A program made the translations under genes and the position numbers. From positions 7,534,884 through 7,598,883 of the forward strand of contig CM040753.1 in NCBI GenBank assembly GCA_022829145.1: DNA of 64,000 bases. Reading direction: 5' to 3'. This DNA comes from Albula goreensis. Taxonomy: Eukaryota; Chordata; Actinopteri; Albuliformes; Albulidae. Below the pieces are notes generated by a model. The model worked only from the letters and a program-made list of their open reading frames with translations. It had not been told where the DNA came from and did no database searches. This document shows, in pieces, positions 34,982-46,400 of the stretch; the stretch's first letter is position 1, and the number at the start of each line of letters is the position of its first letter.

Positions 34982-35535
34982 GCATTGTGATGTTGTAATG
35001 TTTTTGAATGGTTTACTGTTTACTGTACATGCTCTGTAATGGGACCGGCCCTGACAAAATGAAACACCCTTTTACGAACTGCAGCTAGTCTGCTGACGAG
35101 ATGAAACGGTGTCACTGGAAACACAACTGGTCTTGGCTATTTCATGCATACATTTCGATGTTCATTAATACTGAAGTGCACGGGAAAGGAACGCATAAGG
35201 TCGGTGCTTGTTATCCCAGGGAGCACTGCGCTTCTCGATGTTCATTTTTCTTCGCGAGCGTTCATATCTTTCCCTTTGTTCCGCAGTGCTGTTTCTCATA
35301 TGCTGTGTGTCTCCATCGCCTAATGACTCCTGTCTGGCGGAACTGCCAAAGACTTCTGAGTGTTCCGGCGGAGGAGCTGGTTCCAGCAGGGCATGCTGGG
35401 AGATGAGACGACATCGGCGCTGCAGAAGGTCAACCCCGCCGGGCGGACACTCGGCTTCGCTCTTCTCTGAAGTGCAGTGGAGTTATTTCTCCAGGAGAGA
35501 TCCCGTCAGTAACTGGCCTACTCTGTCACCTACTC
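34982..35535. other. Unique sequence with a CpG-bearing part
   Basis: From 35180 to 35470 CpG is moderately retained (TTCGCGAGCG, CCCCGCCGGGCGG). A 148-codon plus frame beginning at 35208 crosses it, but half of it is Pro-rich translation of the C-tract that follows. No domain recognised. Confidence 0.35.
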
Positions 35536-35612
35536 CCTCCCCACCCCCACCCCCGCCCCCCAACCCCTCAACTCTTCAACCCCCCCCAACCCCCCAATCC
35601 CCCCTCCCCCAC
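35536..35612 (-). other. Long C-tract; minus-strand G-quadruplex cluster
   Basis: More than eight C runs of 4 to 8 bases in about 75 bases, separated by A, AA, G or TCAACTC. Multiple overlapping quadruplexes are possible on the minus strand. Confidence 0.75.
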
Positions 35613-36073
35613 CTTTCATGTCTGATACTTTGTGGCACACCGCAGATACTGTAAAAGTCGCTCTCCATGAAAAGCAATTACTCTCGCAGCATCAGTTTCA
35701 AACACGCGGCGGGTGAAGGAAGCGCAGACGAAGACAGGTGGTGGCGGGAAACGGTAATTCAGCCGCTCCACGGATAGAGATGCGGAGACAAAACACAGAG
35801 ATGGGGAAATGTGAGGGGGTAGCCCAGCAAGGGTGCCAATTCAGGGACAATTGAGGTAGTTAGCCCCTCTTGCACCTTTGTGGCTTTCCATGTTTTTCAT
35901 AATAAGAGATGCATCTTGGATAGGCCCGACATTTGTACCCTACATGTTCAGTACAGCAACAGACATTTGTTGGCTACACAAGAGTGTGGGAGGCTCAGTG
36001 CTCTGTGGTACTGAATTCTGAATCCCAGCAGACAGCATATTAAATGTAGCACACTTTGTTCAGTGTCAGAGAC
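35613..36073. other. Unique spacer
   Basis: No gene. Some CpG at 35700-35790. Confidence 0.5.
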
Positions 36074-36108
36074 TGTGTGTGTGTGTGCGTACGTGTGCGT
36101 GTGTGTGA
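36074..36108. repeat. (GT)n microsatellite, interrupted
   Basis: GTGTGTGTGTGTGCGTACGTGT-like stretch of about 35 bases. Confidence 0.85.
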
Positions 36109-37220
36109 CTGTTTGTGAAGCAAGGAAAATTGTTTGCGGAGGAGGTCGCTGTGTGGCATTGTTGGGAACTTTTTCCCTGCCAACACTTGGTCCTGAATGA
36201 AAAAAGCCTGGCCCCGTTTCCAAGTTTTTTTGAGCTCTGCATCTTTTTTTTTTTTTTTGCAAACACCTGCAAGATAACACTGGGATTAGCTGCTATTTAA
36301 TTTCTCCCTGCTCCTTTCATGTCTCTGAGCGGTGGCAGGCTTCGACCGAAAGGCTCCTCACAGCTTTAAGGACCGCTTCTCAGATAGCATTCACAGCTCC
36401 GCTCCTGGATTTGTTTACTTAATCCAATATCTGTGCCCCATGTATATGAGAAAATGCAAAGCTATTTGTGCTTATAACTAACAGCCATAGTAAGATACAG
36501 TAAATAAGAAAAAAAATGATAGAGGAAAGCAGAAAGTACAGTATAAGTCTGTTTGAGGAGTAGGATTTTCTTAGCCTTAAGAAATTAGATAACTTTTTGG
36601 ATCCTTGGCAGAATTATCAAATGTTGAAAAACATGTTTAAAATTCCAAGCTCTTGTCTGAATGCTTTTCTTAAAAAGGAGTAAATAAGTCAAGTGAGTAT
36701 ACACAAACACTGGTACTGAGACAAAAAAATGAACAAGTACATGCTGCTGGTACTTTTAATCCCATTGCTTTCAGCCTTTTCTAACATTCCTTGTGATCTT
36801 TTTGAGAAAACATCTTGTGCACAAACTTTTGAAAGAATCTCTCTTGGTGCAAAAATTGTTGTCACTTTTCATCTCTTGCAGTCTGCTTGCTGTGCAGACC
36901 TCTTTGGTCTAAGTCAGTGTGTGGGGTTTGCTCTGGTCCTGGCTGTGGTCTGAATAGCCACCCCACCAGCAGAGGGGTACAGACTGGCAGTGCGCCAGGC
37001 TCACCTGCTCTCGCTGCAGGGAATTGAATGCTGTCTGGCCTGGCACTGGCCTAGTCTTGTGAGGACCAGGGAGCGTGCCTGAAGGCCCTCCACCCACTGG
37101 GGCCAGAGTGCCTTTGGAGAGATCCGACCCCATCTGTGCTTCCTCCTGATGCTTGGGGGAGCATGACCGCTAAACCTGTCCTCATTCATGCATTACTCTA
37201 TATCTGTGATACGATTGATT
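36109..37220. other. Unique sequence, no gene seen
   Basis: T-run at 36245-36259. A 74-codon frame at 36729-36953 starts with a hydrophobic run but has no other support (see rejected items). 36960-37190 is GC-richer. Confidence 0.5.
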
Positions 37221-37417
37221 ATGTGTCTGTGTGGGCATGTCTGTGTGCATGGTGTGTGTATGTGTGTGTTTGTGTGTGCGTGTGTGTGTGCATGCATGTG
37301 TGCATATGTTTAAAGGCATCTCTGTGTGCATGGATGTGTGTATAGGTGTGTGTGTGTGTGGGCGTCTCTGTGTGCATGGATATATGCGTGTGTGTGTAGG
37401 TATCTCTGTGTGCAAAG

Positions 37418-37456
<39 letters not shown>

Positions 37457-37690
37457 TCTGTTAGCATATAAGAGTCTTTGAACATTTCCATCAGCCTAAA
37501 CCATGGCATGAATATCGTGCTCACTCTTAAATCCCCGTGCTCTTAGCAACTGTTTATTTTTTGGAAAATGTAAACTTTGGCAGATATTTACAGAACAGCA
37601 CAGAAAGAATATCTATTGTCATTCATGTATGTGCGTGTGTGTGGTTGTGTATGCGCACATGTTTGTTTGTGTACATACACGCATGCATCC
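37221..37690. repeat. GT-rich microsatellite arrays
   Basis: Interrupted GTGTGT/GCATGG/GTATCT array from 37221 to 37460. After 160 bases of unique sequence, a shorter GTGTGT/GTTTGT stretch follows at 37625-37690. The phrase GTGTGCATGGATATATG and its variants recur inside the first array. Confidence 0.85.
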
Positions 37691-38240
37691 TTGTGTGACT
37701 GTATTTGACTGTGTGCTATGGCTTTTCTGTTCAAAACAGTTGCTTTTTTTTTAGAACAGACAGGGACTGTCACAGTGGCTGCCTTGTAACCTCTGAGTAA
37801 AGTCTGGTTTTAATGAAGGCATCTGGCCACGGTCCACCTTTGGCAGGTTCCAGAGTCAGTCCTTTGTTCCCTGTTATATCTGCGAGCTCTCGGAGAGCCC
37901 AGGGTCAGAGGCAGAATATGCCGACCGTTGTCCTGGGACAAAAAGCCAGATTGCAGGCGGAGTATTCTGGGCTGTGTGTGAGTCAGCGCCCCCCCCCCAT
38001 CACGTCATCTGTCCCGCTCTCACATGATGAGAGCCCTATCCTGAGGCACATTGGCCGTGGTCGGCTGTCAATCACCTGTCAGTCACGCCAATCAGTCCGA
38101 CCTGCCCTTTTGTTTGAGGAATCCCTTTCACAACCTCTTTCACAGAACCCCCTTTCTCCCTGGATGACTGCGGGCCCTCCTCTGCCTGGCAACCCACTTG
38201 GTGACCAGCGGTGCTTCTTCCAGCACCTCCTATGGGACCA
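37691..38240. other. Unique sequence, no gene seen
   Basis: A 144-codon plus frame at 37813-38247 has no known domain and runs into the MITE that follows. C-run at 37988-37997. Confidence 0.45.
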
Positions 38241-38408
38241 CAGATAGGGAACCCTGCTCCTATTGAGAAACAGGGAGAGCAGTTTTTATTCCAACCCAGC
38301 AATAACAAACCTGATTCCAGTAATGATTCTATTCATTTGAATCAGGTGCTGTGTTGGCAGAAAAACCCTGCACACCCCATGGTGGAAGCAGGCTTTCCTG
38401 TGCCCCTG
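38241..38408. mobile_element. hAT-type MITE, worn
   Basis: The left end CAGATAGGGAACCCTGCTCC and right end CCTGTGCCCCTG (inverted CAGGGGCACAGG) fit hAT termini. The interior TTTTTATTCCAACCCAGC, AACCTGATTCCAG, TTTGAATCAGGTG and AACCCTGCACACCC are phrases typical of fish hAT MITEs. No matching 8-bp target duplication was seen. Noncoding. Confidence 0.65.
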
Positions 38409-38416
38409 TACTAGAC

Positions 38417-38612
38417 CAGGGGTACAGAACTCCCCAATGTCTTGCTGGAGAAGGCCCCTCGAGTGTGTTCGTTGTTGGTCTGCTTCAGCGTTGACTGGCT
38501 AAAGCCTCAAAATACCTAATTTCCAAGGTCTAAATTGACTGATAATTTTTAAAAGCAGTCACTGTAGCATGCATACACTGTGACCCTCTGGACCTGGAGT
38601 TGTCTACCCCTC
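38417..38612. mobile_element. Complete 196-bp hAT-type MITE with target duplication
   Basis: It starts CAGGGGTACAGAACTCC and ends GGAGTTGTCTACCCCTC, which inverts to GAGGGGTAGACAACTCC. TACTAGAC (38409-38416) and TGCTAGAC (38613-38620) flank it, an 8-bp duplication with one mismatch, as expected for hAT. It is noncoding, so it would have needed a transposase from elsewhere. Confidence 0.8.
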
Positions 38613-39250
38613 TGCTAGACATTCGGCCATTTAGTAACACTGGCAATGATGACTCAGTCCCCAGACCTGTGCCAGGGAAATGGCGGCTTGGGTTCGGCCA
38701 CATTACTTTTGTGAAGGAGCAGGATACAGATGGAAGAAGAATGCAGATCTAAATTCAGCACAATTCCCTTTTTATCTTTTATGTCGGCAGATGTCGGCTT
38801 TGTCTGACAGGAAATTCAAGTTGTCTCAGAAATTCACACGGCGTAGATGGCAATTCCTGATTTTCCCAGTGTGCATAGTAAAGCTTTTAGTTTGCTTACC
38901 TCACAAAAATGTTTTTTTTTCCCCCCCAAATACCTAAAGACACTCTTAATGGTTTTATCAATTTGTTCTGTGATGCAGTGAATGACTTACGAATGATTGA
39001 TGTATTTTGAATGTGAAACACAGCTTGTTTTCTAAAGCCAATGTTATACAGTGTAACACGATCATCCATATGGAAAAGATTGCTAGAGTCATCTGGTTGA
39101 TATATAGAGTCTTGTTTTCCATCAAAGGGCATTCTAATTACATCTAATAATTCAACATATATGAGAAGATTGAGTATTAACTTCAAGTTTATCTTGAATC
39201 TATACGGCTCATATAAAATATGGCACACACTGGCAGTGTAATCACCGATG
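38613..39250. other. Unique sequence, no gene seen
   Basis: T-run and C-run at 38911-38927. A 110-codon minus frame at 38896-39228 has no recognisable domain. Confidence 0.5.
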
Positions 39251-39620
39251 CAGGCAATTATAAAAAATAATGAGAATATTAATTAGAATTTCTCATTAGC
39301 GGGCCGCGTTGTTTTAGTAAATGAGTTTAATGATATGGAAGGTCTCTCCCCCCTCAAGGGGCATGTTGCCACCCCTGAGCAGAAGGCGGGACCCCAGGAA
39401 ATGAGCTGACTGAGAGAAGGGAGACACGCTTAATTGTGAACCACGGAGATATTTACATAGTTAATGTGTAACCCAGATATGTAAGCCTGCCATTATCCAC
39501 CGATCCCATCCCCACTGCCTTTGATCGAAGAAAGCGCAGCTCTTCGGGGAGCGCTGCGGAATTTAAATAACATTGGTGCGCACGGCTCAGCTCTGCGCTT
39601 TATTTAGTTAACGTTGTCTC
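39251..39620. promoter_or_regulatory. Candidate conserved noncoding block
   Basis: Repeat-free sequence with AGAATATTAATTAGAATTTC near 39273-39292, TCATTAGCGGGCC near 39293, and ACTTAATTGTGAACC near 39429. CpGs are retained around 39540-39585. Site mix and texture fit a developmental enhancer. Confidence 0.35.
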
Positions 39621-41694
39621 CATGGGTTCCGCAGGCGGCTCAGATATTCTCCTACGTGTTCTTCACACATGTAAGTCATCAATACCACTGCATCATTACC
39701 ATCACTGAGGATGATATGCGAATTGCAGTATTGTAAAGCACACCCGTGATGTTTCCAATTGCCATTACCAGCTTTGTTATACCGCAGCATCGAAAATACC
39801 TATTTGTTTCCCGGGTTACACTCGACTCAACAAGCTTTCATTCAGTCAGCAGTCCTCTGAGTATCTCAAAATTGTATTGGAATGGACACATCTCAAATGG
39901 ATTACTGTGTGAAATGTTTTTTTTTTTTTTTTTGATTAGGAGAGTTCCCTACACTGCTGTGGGGTTACATCCAAAACACAATATGTACATGTGTGCATGA
40001 AGTCATGAAATCATTCCATGAAGATTAGTTTCTTCTTCTTGTACTTTTTTTTCCAAATTACATCTGCTGTTAAGATGTCTCTTTAAGATGAAAGATTAAA
40101 CATGTCGCTCACCCCAAAGCTTAATCAATCAGGATTGAGTCTTAGAAAAAAAAAATGTCCGCCTTTATTGGTTGCAGGGCTTTTGTACAGAACAACAAAA
40201 CAAATTGCTTCCCACGCTGCATCTGTGTCTGGGAGCACAGGTAACTGCATTTTGTATGGATTGATGTGGGAGAGATCTGTCTGGTGAATGGCGATCCTGA
40301 AGATACCAGCCAGGAGGGGCTGGCTCTCTGGAATGTCAGGCCTCGCCTTCAGGAGGCCATGGTTCTTTGTTTTGTCTCTCCTTTTCACCCTGACCAGCAG
40401 GCAATTGTTCAATACAAGCTATCTGTTGGTGCAGCTCTGCTTCCTCTGGAATGTTTGGAATTGATTGCATCCACTCATATTGATTGGTTCGTGGCAGTCC
40501 AATGGAAAATAAGTTGAGATGTAGCTGTTCCTTTTCACGTAGCAACATGTTGTACACTAATGCTCTGGACTGTTTATGGACCCCTGAAGACTGGTTTCAA
40601 TAACACATTTATTTATTTTATCCACATTGACATAATATCGGGGTCTAATTTGAATTTTGTTTTACCACATTGTGATCATCAGAGCCACAAGTAATATGAG
40701 AAACATAATCTCCGAAGCAGATGAAAAATGTTGTTTGACCAATTTTGTTTGCTTTGGTGATGTAAGATGTGTAATGAGAGAGTGGATTGGCCTGGGAGGT
40801 TCAATCACATTAGAAGTGCAGGCTTTTTTAATGATGAGTTTGGGCCATTTATGGAATAATTAACTCGTTCACTCTGACGTTCCTCTGAAATCACACCAGA
40901 GACCTTGCCAGGTGTTCTGGTTTCACAAAGTTATTTATTAACCTCGATCAGTATTGAAATTTATTCTGCTGCCAGCTGCTGCTTCCACAAGCGTTTCCAC
41001 CGATGTCCCTGTGCAGATATATTGCTTCTCTTTGCCTCCTTTTCTCTGTCTGTCCATCTTTCAGCTTGTTTATCGTCCCTCTCCCACTGTCTGTCTCCCC
41101 GGACCATGTGTTTATAGGGTTTTCATGTATAAATTAATACATCTGAAGAACCTCACTGGCAAGGCAAGATAAAAGCTAATTTCAAAGCACTTTTGTTCAG
41201 CACTCAGCAGCTTCCAGTTACAGCACTAATCATCACCTTTTTATGATATTAGGTATCCATTTTTGACCATAACACCTGGTGGACTTCCATTCAAAAGTTA
41301 GCTATAGTAGGAAAATATTTTAATATTTGGAATTGATCATTAATGCAATGCAAACCTGTTACATACGGCTTGAATTAATTTATGGATTTTGATCTTGGAC
41401 ACTTTTTTTGCATATTAAAATGATATGTTAAATTTGCTTACAGGATTGAATGCAAACTAACTTATTTTCCTGCATGCTACATATATTAAACTGAAAATGT
41501 CCAATCTTCATTTGGATGTATTGTATGTACATGCATTCACACATATGGATGTGCTTTGTATGTGAATGCCAAGTAGAAGAATGTGAAGTCTGGTGACTCA
41601 AAGTTTATTTCATTTATGACATACTTATATGAACAGTAAAGTTCTGCTCTCATGGGGAAATATCAAACAACAAAGCACCAACATCAAGCATTTA
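39621..41694. other. Unique sequence, no gene seen
   Basis: T-run at 39918-39934 and 40045-40052. The 40160-40520 stretch is evenly mixed and may be conserved. Near 41533-41569 an imperfect hairpin pairs GCATTCACA with TGTGAATGC. No exon accepted. Confidence 0.5.
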
Positions 41695-42000
41695 TTTAAC
41701 ATTAAAGTTTTTTCATAGCGTAGCCGGGAGAGGCGGAACAAATTGACTCTGATTCAAACCTTTATGTCTTCAACAAGAGGACATTTCTTTTCCTTTTGTA
41801 AAATACGACTTCACTTGCACAAATGAATGCAGCCTCAGACATATGGCACACAGGTGCATCGCTCCCATCTCCACAACCAGCACATTAACATGGGGGGCAA
41901 TGCCAATTTGTATCAGAGACTTAAAGAGACTAAACACTGTCAAAATAAACCAGCGCCTCATTATCATTGCGTATTAATACTGTACTGATGGTGTGGCTTT
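41695..42000. promoter_or_regulatory. Candidate conserved noncoding block
   Basis: Repeat-free, evenly mixed sequence with CACATTAACATGG and GCGTATTAATACTG near 41968-41981. Texture-based call. Confidence 0.25.
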
Positions 42001-42430
42001 GCTCAGTGAAAACCTCCTTTCATCTACTGTCTACAGCAAACAAAGACAGGCATACTAAAGAGCTTTCAGAGAGAGGGGAGCTGAGATGATGAGATGTACA
42101 AAGTATCATTGTATCATTTTCCATCAAACTCCAGATGTACATGACAAATTACTGCGTGATCCTCCATCATCTCGGAGGGCATTGCCGTCACCTTCATTAC
42201 AGCGCGGTATCTTCTACATTTCCCAGAAATACAACTGGGAGATGGCAGATACAGATTCCAAGCCCGCAAGCTGTGTCCTCCATCGTAATAACTGCGCTTA
42301 CAAATCCGGTCCATGTCTTCAGCTGAGAAAACAAGGAAAGCAATGCTAGCGGGGCTAGCCAGGTCTGACTTCATTTCAGCGCTCCGCACCGTAATTGACA
42401 ACTTGAGACCTTGCCCATGGAACATGTCAG
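42001..42430. promoter_or_regulatory. Candidate conserved noncoding block, open in several frames
   Basis: From 42086 to 42425, frames of 63, 87 (plus) and 103 (minus) codons overlap, with CpG retained (CATCTCGGAGGGC, CAGCGCGGTATC, AGCGCTCCGCACCG). Few stops in three frames is unusual for this AT-leaning region. None of the peptides resembles a family I know, so I favour a conserved noncoding block over an exon. Confidence 0.3.
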
Positions 42431-45400
42431 CAGTGGCCGAGAAAGATGACGGCCAAAAAAAGAGAAAAAATTAGTAAAATAAAATAGAATCCGTATTTAC
42501 CACACATGTGGGGATGAACTGCGATGTCTGAGTCCGCTTTCTGACCTCTGGGAGAATTGTGAAATATTCATTTAAATTATAGATTCAGAATATTCTCATG
42601 CTCGGTTACTTTAACTCTCACTTCAATTTTAAGTGTACAAAGGCAGAAAATGAAGGAAACTGGTTGATAGCCTGAGCTATGAGTATTGCCTTATGATATT
42701 TCCAACATATGATTTCAATTATGCAATCTTTAAAACCCATGCTCCCTGTTGCTTCTTCCGGCATTGGGACACACATTAATGGTGATCAAGATATATTTTC
42801 ATAAAATCTGCAATGAACATGACCAGGGCTGGCCAGAGGAGAGAAACACTGAGGATGAGTTGTGCTCATTTGGGGGCAATGGGATATTTAATGTGCATTC
42901 TGAGGGATGTTTGTATGGGTTTACTTTGTTTAAAAGTCAATAAAATACCAACATTGGGTTTCAAATACTTACCTCTCCACTCTGATATGCATGGTAATGA
43001 TCATTGTGTTGACTAAACTAAAGCTATGTCCTTGTCGCTCTTTCTTCCAGATTTTTTCTGTATTTTCCAGTTTTGGAACAGTGAATCAGAACTGTAAACC
43101 TGTACTCTTGCCACAACACCCCCTTCATGATTTTAGAGGACCTCTAGCACACAGTCCTGAGCTGCAGGCCTCCATCTTCTTGGTTACCAGCTGAGATACC
43201 ACTGGACTAGAGGCACCATCCCATTGGAGCCACTGCTGGTGTAGCAGACTTAAACAATCCCATCCTGGCCATTGCTATAGCCACTTATGTGCTATTGCAC
43301 AAGACTACCAGTCACACTGGAATGGACAGGAAAACAATCCAGAGAGTGCTTTGAATCACTGTACAGAGAGCCAGTTTTTCAGCCGGATAAGTTACTGTAC
43401 AGTCCCATTTTAATTAATTTTGAAATAGCAGTCTTAAATGCCCTTTAGTGAGAATTACTATTGATGTTTCAAAATCTATCAAATTTTCAAAACAGAGCAA
43501 AACAAAAGCAAAACAATTTTCAGCACTCTCAGGCTGTTTGTGTAGGGTATTGATTTTGGTTTCGAACTTGTCTTTTGGCCTCTTTCAGCAAAGTTAACAG
43601 CTCAGTTTGTATCAGAGTCTTATTTCTCAGGGCTGGAGTAGAAGTGAGGGAGCTTGGCTTGGTTTGCATGGTAGCACCGTCTTTTTTTAACCTCAAGCAA
43701 TGCACATACCCTGAGTAACTCCACTGAGCATACATGTAATCAATGGACAATGTGTACTATGTTAGTAATGGATGTTAGGTTCAATAGGCACACCAGTCAA
43801 ATAAGCAGTGTTATGGGAGCATGTTCTTGTTCTGGTCAGATGATACTGCTTATTAATTGGGCCAAACATAACTGAGAAAAGAACTGCACTGCTTTCCTCT
43901 CCTCTGTAGCTCATGACAAGACACAGCCGTCTTGGTGTTGACCTTGGTGCCGGTCCATTGGCTCTTTTTCTCCTCTCCAAGGCCCAGCGAAGTTGTCCAC
44001 TTTTATTAAAGAGAGATCTGGAGATCTGAAGGAGAGCAGTTTGAACAGACAACCCTGACACACAACACAGAGTAATTCCCTTAATGCTCTCAAGTCTTCA
44101 TCACCAGATTAATGGGTCTTGACAATTTCTCAAAAAGGGGAGTGCAAGTGAACGAGAACATTCCCAGACGTCAACAACCGATACCATCTAAGGCGGGGAT
44201 CCTGTTCTTTTTTTTTTTAATGAGATAAGAAACAAATCTAGGCAACAGATTGTGAGATGCTGCAGAAGTGGAGAGGGATTCTTAGCCGTACGATGAAGGA
44301 TGACAGGAGTATCAGCGGGTGGGAGGCTGAGTGATGGGAGCAGGGCTTGCTCTCTGCTGGTTTGGGGGACACCCTGGATCTCACTGTAGCACCAGGAGCA
44401 AAGGAGCTCTTTCTCACCCCATCCATCCCTCTAAACAGGGCTGACATGCAGCATGGCCCCCACCCTCCTCTGCACTCACTCTTCTGTGTGGGTGCCCTCT
44501 CTCTCCTCACCCATTTATTCTCATTCGCGGTATCGACAGGGACCTCAGGTAAACTCGTCTCCACCTGCCTCTCTCTTCAGGACAGTCACCTTGAGAGGCA
44601 GCTTAGAGCCGGCCTCCTTTCATCGTGCACATCGATTTAAAGCGGCCACCAGACGGGACGCTGAGAAAACACCCATTTATTCTCCTTTTGCTAAAATTAA
44701 AAGACCTAAAAAAAAATCACCTTGGATCGGTCATCCTCATTTATTCAGACTAAATGGACATGATTGGTTAGCAAAGTAATGCCCTTTGTCTACTGCTTAT
44801 AAAAAGTGCAAGTAATACCCTTGCTTCTGATACCTACATAATATAATCTGACAAGACGTTAGTTGTATTTCACAACAAATAACAAACCAATAAAAGCTAT
44901 ATTTCTTTGATAACATGTTTGAACACACCTGCAAAACATAAAAAAAATCCATACAAACCAGAGGTGATATTTCTATTCCATTAATAAAGAACAAAAAAAC
45001 TGCAATGCACCATATATTGATATGAAGTGGAAGACATGTCCAAGAAAAGCTCAGAGCTAAATGTGATGCAATGTGGTGAGAGAGGAGAGTGGGTGAGAAA
45101 CACGGTCAGCTTGCCTGGGAGGGTGGATAAATCACTAAAGTACCATGCTCTTTCCCATGGCTTCCACTGGACCCTGTGTCAGGTGGACGTAATTTACTCC
45201 ATGCATTTTGTTCCTTAGCCAACTCCAACCTTCTCTTTTCCTTTGTTTTCACCACGGCTGTATGATGTTAAAGGAATCACATGTTGAGAAACAAATGTTT
45301 CACTTCGTCATGTCTTTCAGAAATCCAGCTGCGTTGCTGGCCTTTTGGCTCTCTGTTAAATGACTTATTGCACATGTGTTAATGAAGTAACAGGCGCACT

Positions 45401-45989
45401 TTTATCTCGAGATAAACTGACTTTTATCCCCAGTCCAAAAAAAAGCATATTCCTAGAGGAGACTGAAAAAACGATCATATTCTTGCTATTGTTCTTTGTG
45501 TTTTTTTGCAGTATGATTAACTTGGAGTTATACCACAGAACAATGTCATGAGAGATCAGGAGACTTAGGGGCATGGCGAACTGCCTGAGAAAGCTCTGTG
45601 ATGCCGAAGCATAGGGTTAAACGATGTCTTGTGCAACATTCTGCGAGCATATACTTTCGCCAGCGCGTAGGCCATCTCGATCCATGGAAAAGTCACGCAT
45701 GACAGGGTGTGGAACATCTGTGGCTGAGAGGTGTGAAAGCATTGCTGGCTGATGGAGGAGAACAAGTGTCAGACTCTGGTCTCTGGGAAACGGGTGCAGA
45801 GGAGTACGCCTCTCTGTAAATTTCCACTGCCTCGAACAAGGCTCGTCGCGATGATTTGATTATAATCCACGTTCTTTTTTTCTGTTTTTCGGCGTTCCTG
45901 AGATTGGTTCTCTCTTCACCACCTGAACCCCGGCCGCGCGCATTCATTCAGGGTTTAAAAATAAAAGAAAAAAGAAAAAGAAGAAAAGA
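42431..45989. other. Unique sequence, no gene seen
   Basis: Mixed AT-leaning sequence. A CT/GC-richer part at 44330-44660 carries a CTCAGGTAAAC donor-like and CTTCAGGACAG acceptor-like site, but the frame through it is low-complexity. T-run at 44209-44219. 45960-46000 is A/G-rich. Confidence 0.5.
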
Positions 45990-46400
45990 AAACATTTAAA
46001 AGGATTGATCCCATGAGAGCTCCTCAGAGTTCTAGATGGCCATGGCTGCCCCGGAAAAAAACCATGACAACACCAAACTGCGCACTTGTAGGGACCAGCA
46101 GCAGGGAGCCCATCTCCAAGCGGGCAAATGAGTGCATGAGGGAGCCTGAGTCAGCCAATCAGCAGGGCCGAGCGCAGAGTCTCACAGGCTGGATCTGGCC
46201 CGGTGGGCTGGAGGCCATTAATGAGTCGAGAGAAGGTTGTGGGAGAAGGCAGTGATTTAAATCAGCACTTTGATTGCCAGGCTCTCTGGGCTTCTCACCA
46301 GGGCCGGGATGCTCAGCGAGGGCCGCTGAGATGTTCGTCATAGCCAGTGATGGACCCGTTGCCGTGGCGCTCTGTGTAGGGCTCCCAGCTCACAGCACAG
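45990..46400. promoter_or_regulatory. Candidate regulatory block with MARE-like and CCAAT sites
   Basis: TGAGTCAGCCAATCAGC at 46147-46163 combines an AP-1/MAF-type TGAGTCAGC with a CCAAT box in one run. Further on are GGCCATTAATGAGTC near 46213 and GTTGCCGTGGCG near 46359. The block is GC-richer than its flanks and repeat-free. It could be a promoter or enhancer; no transcript start can be fixed. Confidence 0.35.

Noticed and set aside
36729-36953. A 74-codon frame starting with a signal-peptide-like hydrophobic run and several cysteines
   Set aside because: Short, single frame in AT/T-rich sequence, no promoter or splice evidence, no known family. Hydrophobic starts are common in T-rich DNA.
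40178-40240. A 63-base segment between TTGCAG and GTAACT that could be a small exon
   Set aside because: The peptide is unremarkable and the polypyrimidine tract is weak. Sites of this quality are frequent by chance.
43120-43260. A minus-strand stretch with AGTGGTATCTCAGCTGGTAA that recalls a tRNA A box
   Set aside because: No B box at the right distance and no SINE body or tail follows.
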